From positions 1-7,285 of the forward strand of contig JAHWHT010000055.1 in NCBI GenBank assembly GCA_019323135.1: a DNA stretch of 7,285 nucleotides, read 5' to 3'. Origin of the DNA: Candidatus Woesearchaeota archaeon. Lineage in GTDB: Archaea; Nanobdellota; Nanobdellia; Woesearchaeales; ARS49. The notes beneath the pieces are model-generated. The model searched no databases. It saw nothing but the letters and a program-made list of their open reading frames with translations, and had not been told where the DNA came from. Within the stretch, counting starts at the first letter, position 1. Each line of letters opens with the position of its first letter. Below are positions 6,401-7,285 of this stretch, in pieces. A program made the position numbers and the translations under genes.

Positions 6401-7285
6401 ATGATTGACTTAAAAAATCATAAAGCTGCCTGGGTTCAGGAAAAAGTAAAGGATTTAGAATATCTTGAAAGCATTGATTATGCAAATCTTAACAAATTAG
6501 TTGATGATGCCTATGCTTCTGGCTCTGCAAAAAAGATTGTTGAAGCACATTGGGAAATAAAAAAATATGCGCCAGGAATTTTAAAGGACAGAAGCAGTCA
6601 AATCCCTCTTAAGCAAGTAGATACAGAAATTGACAGGCTTGTTTCAACATATGCTGACATCAAAACAAGACTAGATAAAAAAATAATCACACACAAAGCA
6701 GCACGACAAAATCAATTTCATAAAAATTATGATTCTAATACCCCCAACATCACAACGTTAAGGCAAATAAGTGAAGATTATGCATCTTTCCAAGGAACAA
6801 TCCCTAATTTAGATGAAACAATTTTACAGTATGCCGGATTTGACCAAGCATGGACTGCTGTAGAAAGCAGGGTTGGTAAAGCAACAAAAGCATACATATC
6901 TATCAAAAATAATAAAGGAATCAAAAAAATTCAGGAAGAAATTAAGACCTGCAAAACTGCACTAGATAAAACCCAGAAACAGGCACCTAAAAAATTCTTA
7001 AGAGGTATTCACAAAGCATACAGATATCAAAATGCTAAATTAGTTCAGCTGGATGCAGAAGTTCAGCGTTTTGAAAAAGAGGATTTTGCAAAGAGACGCA
7101 CTTCTGCTGAAAGAAAGATTGCTATTGCAAGTGATTTCATTAATTTTTTGCAAGAAGTAGATTTAAATGACATTGCACCAGTTTTAAGAGAATATACTCA
7201 ACAGGATTTTGCTTTTGATTTTAATGGCGTGAAAAATACTCTTTATTTTGGAAGTTTGCCCCAAGACTATGCAATAGCAACACAA
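6401..7285 (+). CDS. Unrecognised helical protein, 3' partial
   Basis: The frame is open from ATG 6401 to the window end, giving 295 residues with no stop, so the C-terminus is missing. I do not recognise a family. The composition is rich in Lys, Glu, Gln, Ala and Ile. Long stretches with helical, partly coiled-coil character span roughly residues 68-103 and 150-250 (for example KIQEEIKTCKTALDK at 176-190). The last 45 residues or so (from about 251) have more aromatic and hydrophobic residues (FAFDF, TLYFG) and may begin a folded domain. No nucleotide-binding motif, zinc motif, signal peptide or membrane segment is visible. It follows the divergent AAA+ gene by 5 bases with a weak ribosome site, which suggests the same transcript. 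An adaptor or scaffold for the ATPases would be consistent with this, but that is speculation from context. Codon use looks like its neighbours, supporting a real gene. Confidence 0.8.
   Translation, partial: MIDLKNHKAAWVQEKVKDLEYLESIDYANLNKLVDDAYASGSAKKIVEAHWEIKKYAPGILKDRSSQIPLKQVDTEIDRLVSTYADIKTRLDKKIITHKAARQNQFHKNYDSNTPNITTLRQISEDYASFQGTIPNLDETILQYAGFDQAWTAVESRVGKATKAYISIKNNKGIKKIQEEIKTCKTALDKTQKQAPKKFLRGIHKAYRYQNAKLVQLDAEVQRFEKEDFAKRRTSAERKIAIASDFINFLQEVDLNDIAPVLREYTQQDFAFDFNGVKNTLYFGSLPQDYAIATQ

Overview
The window is a compact, AT-rich stretch in which every protein gene I can support lies on the + strand. Genes overlap by a few bases or sit 0-5 bases apart. There are no intergenic regions, and I see no RNA genes, insertion sequences, CRISPR or promoters. 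TGA is used as an ordinary stop. Arginine is mostly AGA/AGG, alanine GCA, and several starts have GGAGG- or AGGTG-type ribosome sites. This fits a small-genome AT-rich prokaryote. A DPANN-type archaeon (Woesearchaeota/Pacearchaeota-like), or a large virus or plasmid of such a host, is my best guess, but no gene here fixes the taxonomy.

Layout: (1) bases 1-1265, a classical AAA ATPase of the Cdc48/Vps4/katanin type, running in from upstream. (2) 1262-2929, a MoxR-like AAA+ ATPase with a four-cysteine insertion at its lid. (3) 2913-4637, a protein with an N-terminal HExxH putative metallopeptidase domain, a Gln/Gly-rich linker and a C-terminal von Willebrand A (VWA) domain with an intact MIDAS metal site. 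(4) 4638-6395, a divergent AAA+-like P-loop ATPase flanked by disordered tails. (5) 6401 to the window end, a largely helical protein I do not recognise, cut by the edge.

The core pair, a MoxR ATPase next to a VWA protein, is a well-known architecture (MoxR/VWA, CobS/CobT, BchI/BchD). In it the hexameric ATPase and a VWA adaptor remodel a target protein. What is unusual is that the pair is embedded between two further, unrelated AAA+ ATPases, that the VWA partner carries a probable protease domain, and that a helical protein of unknown role follows. The close packing suggests co-transcription and a shared machine, perhaps a multi-ATPase protein remodelling or proteolysis system. That function is inference; no substrate or biological role can be read from the sequence.
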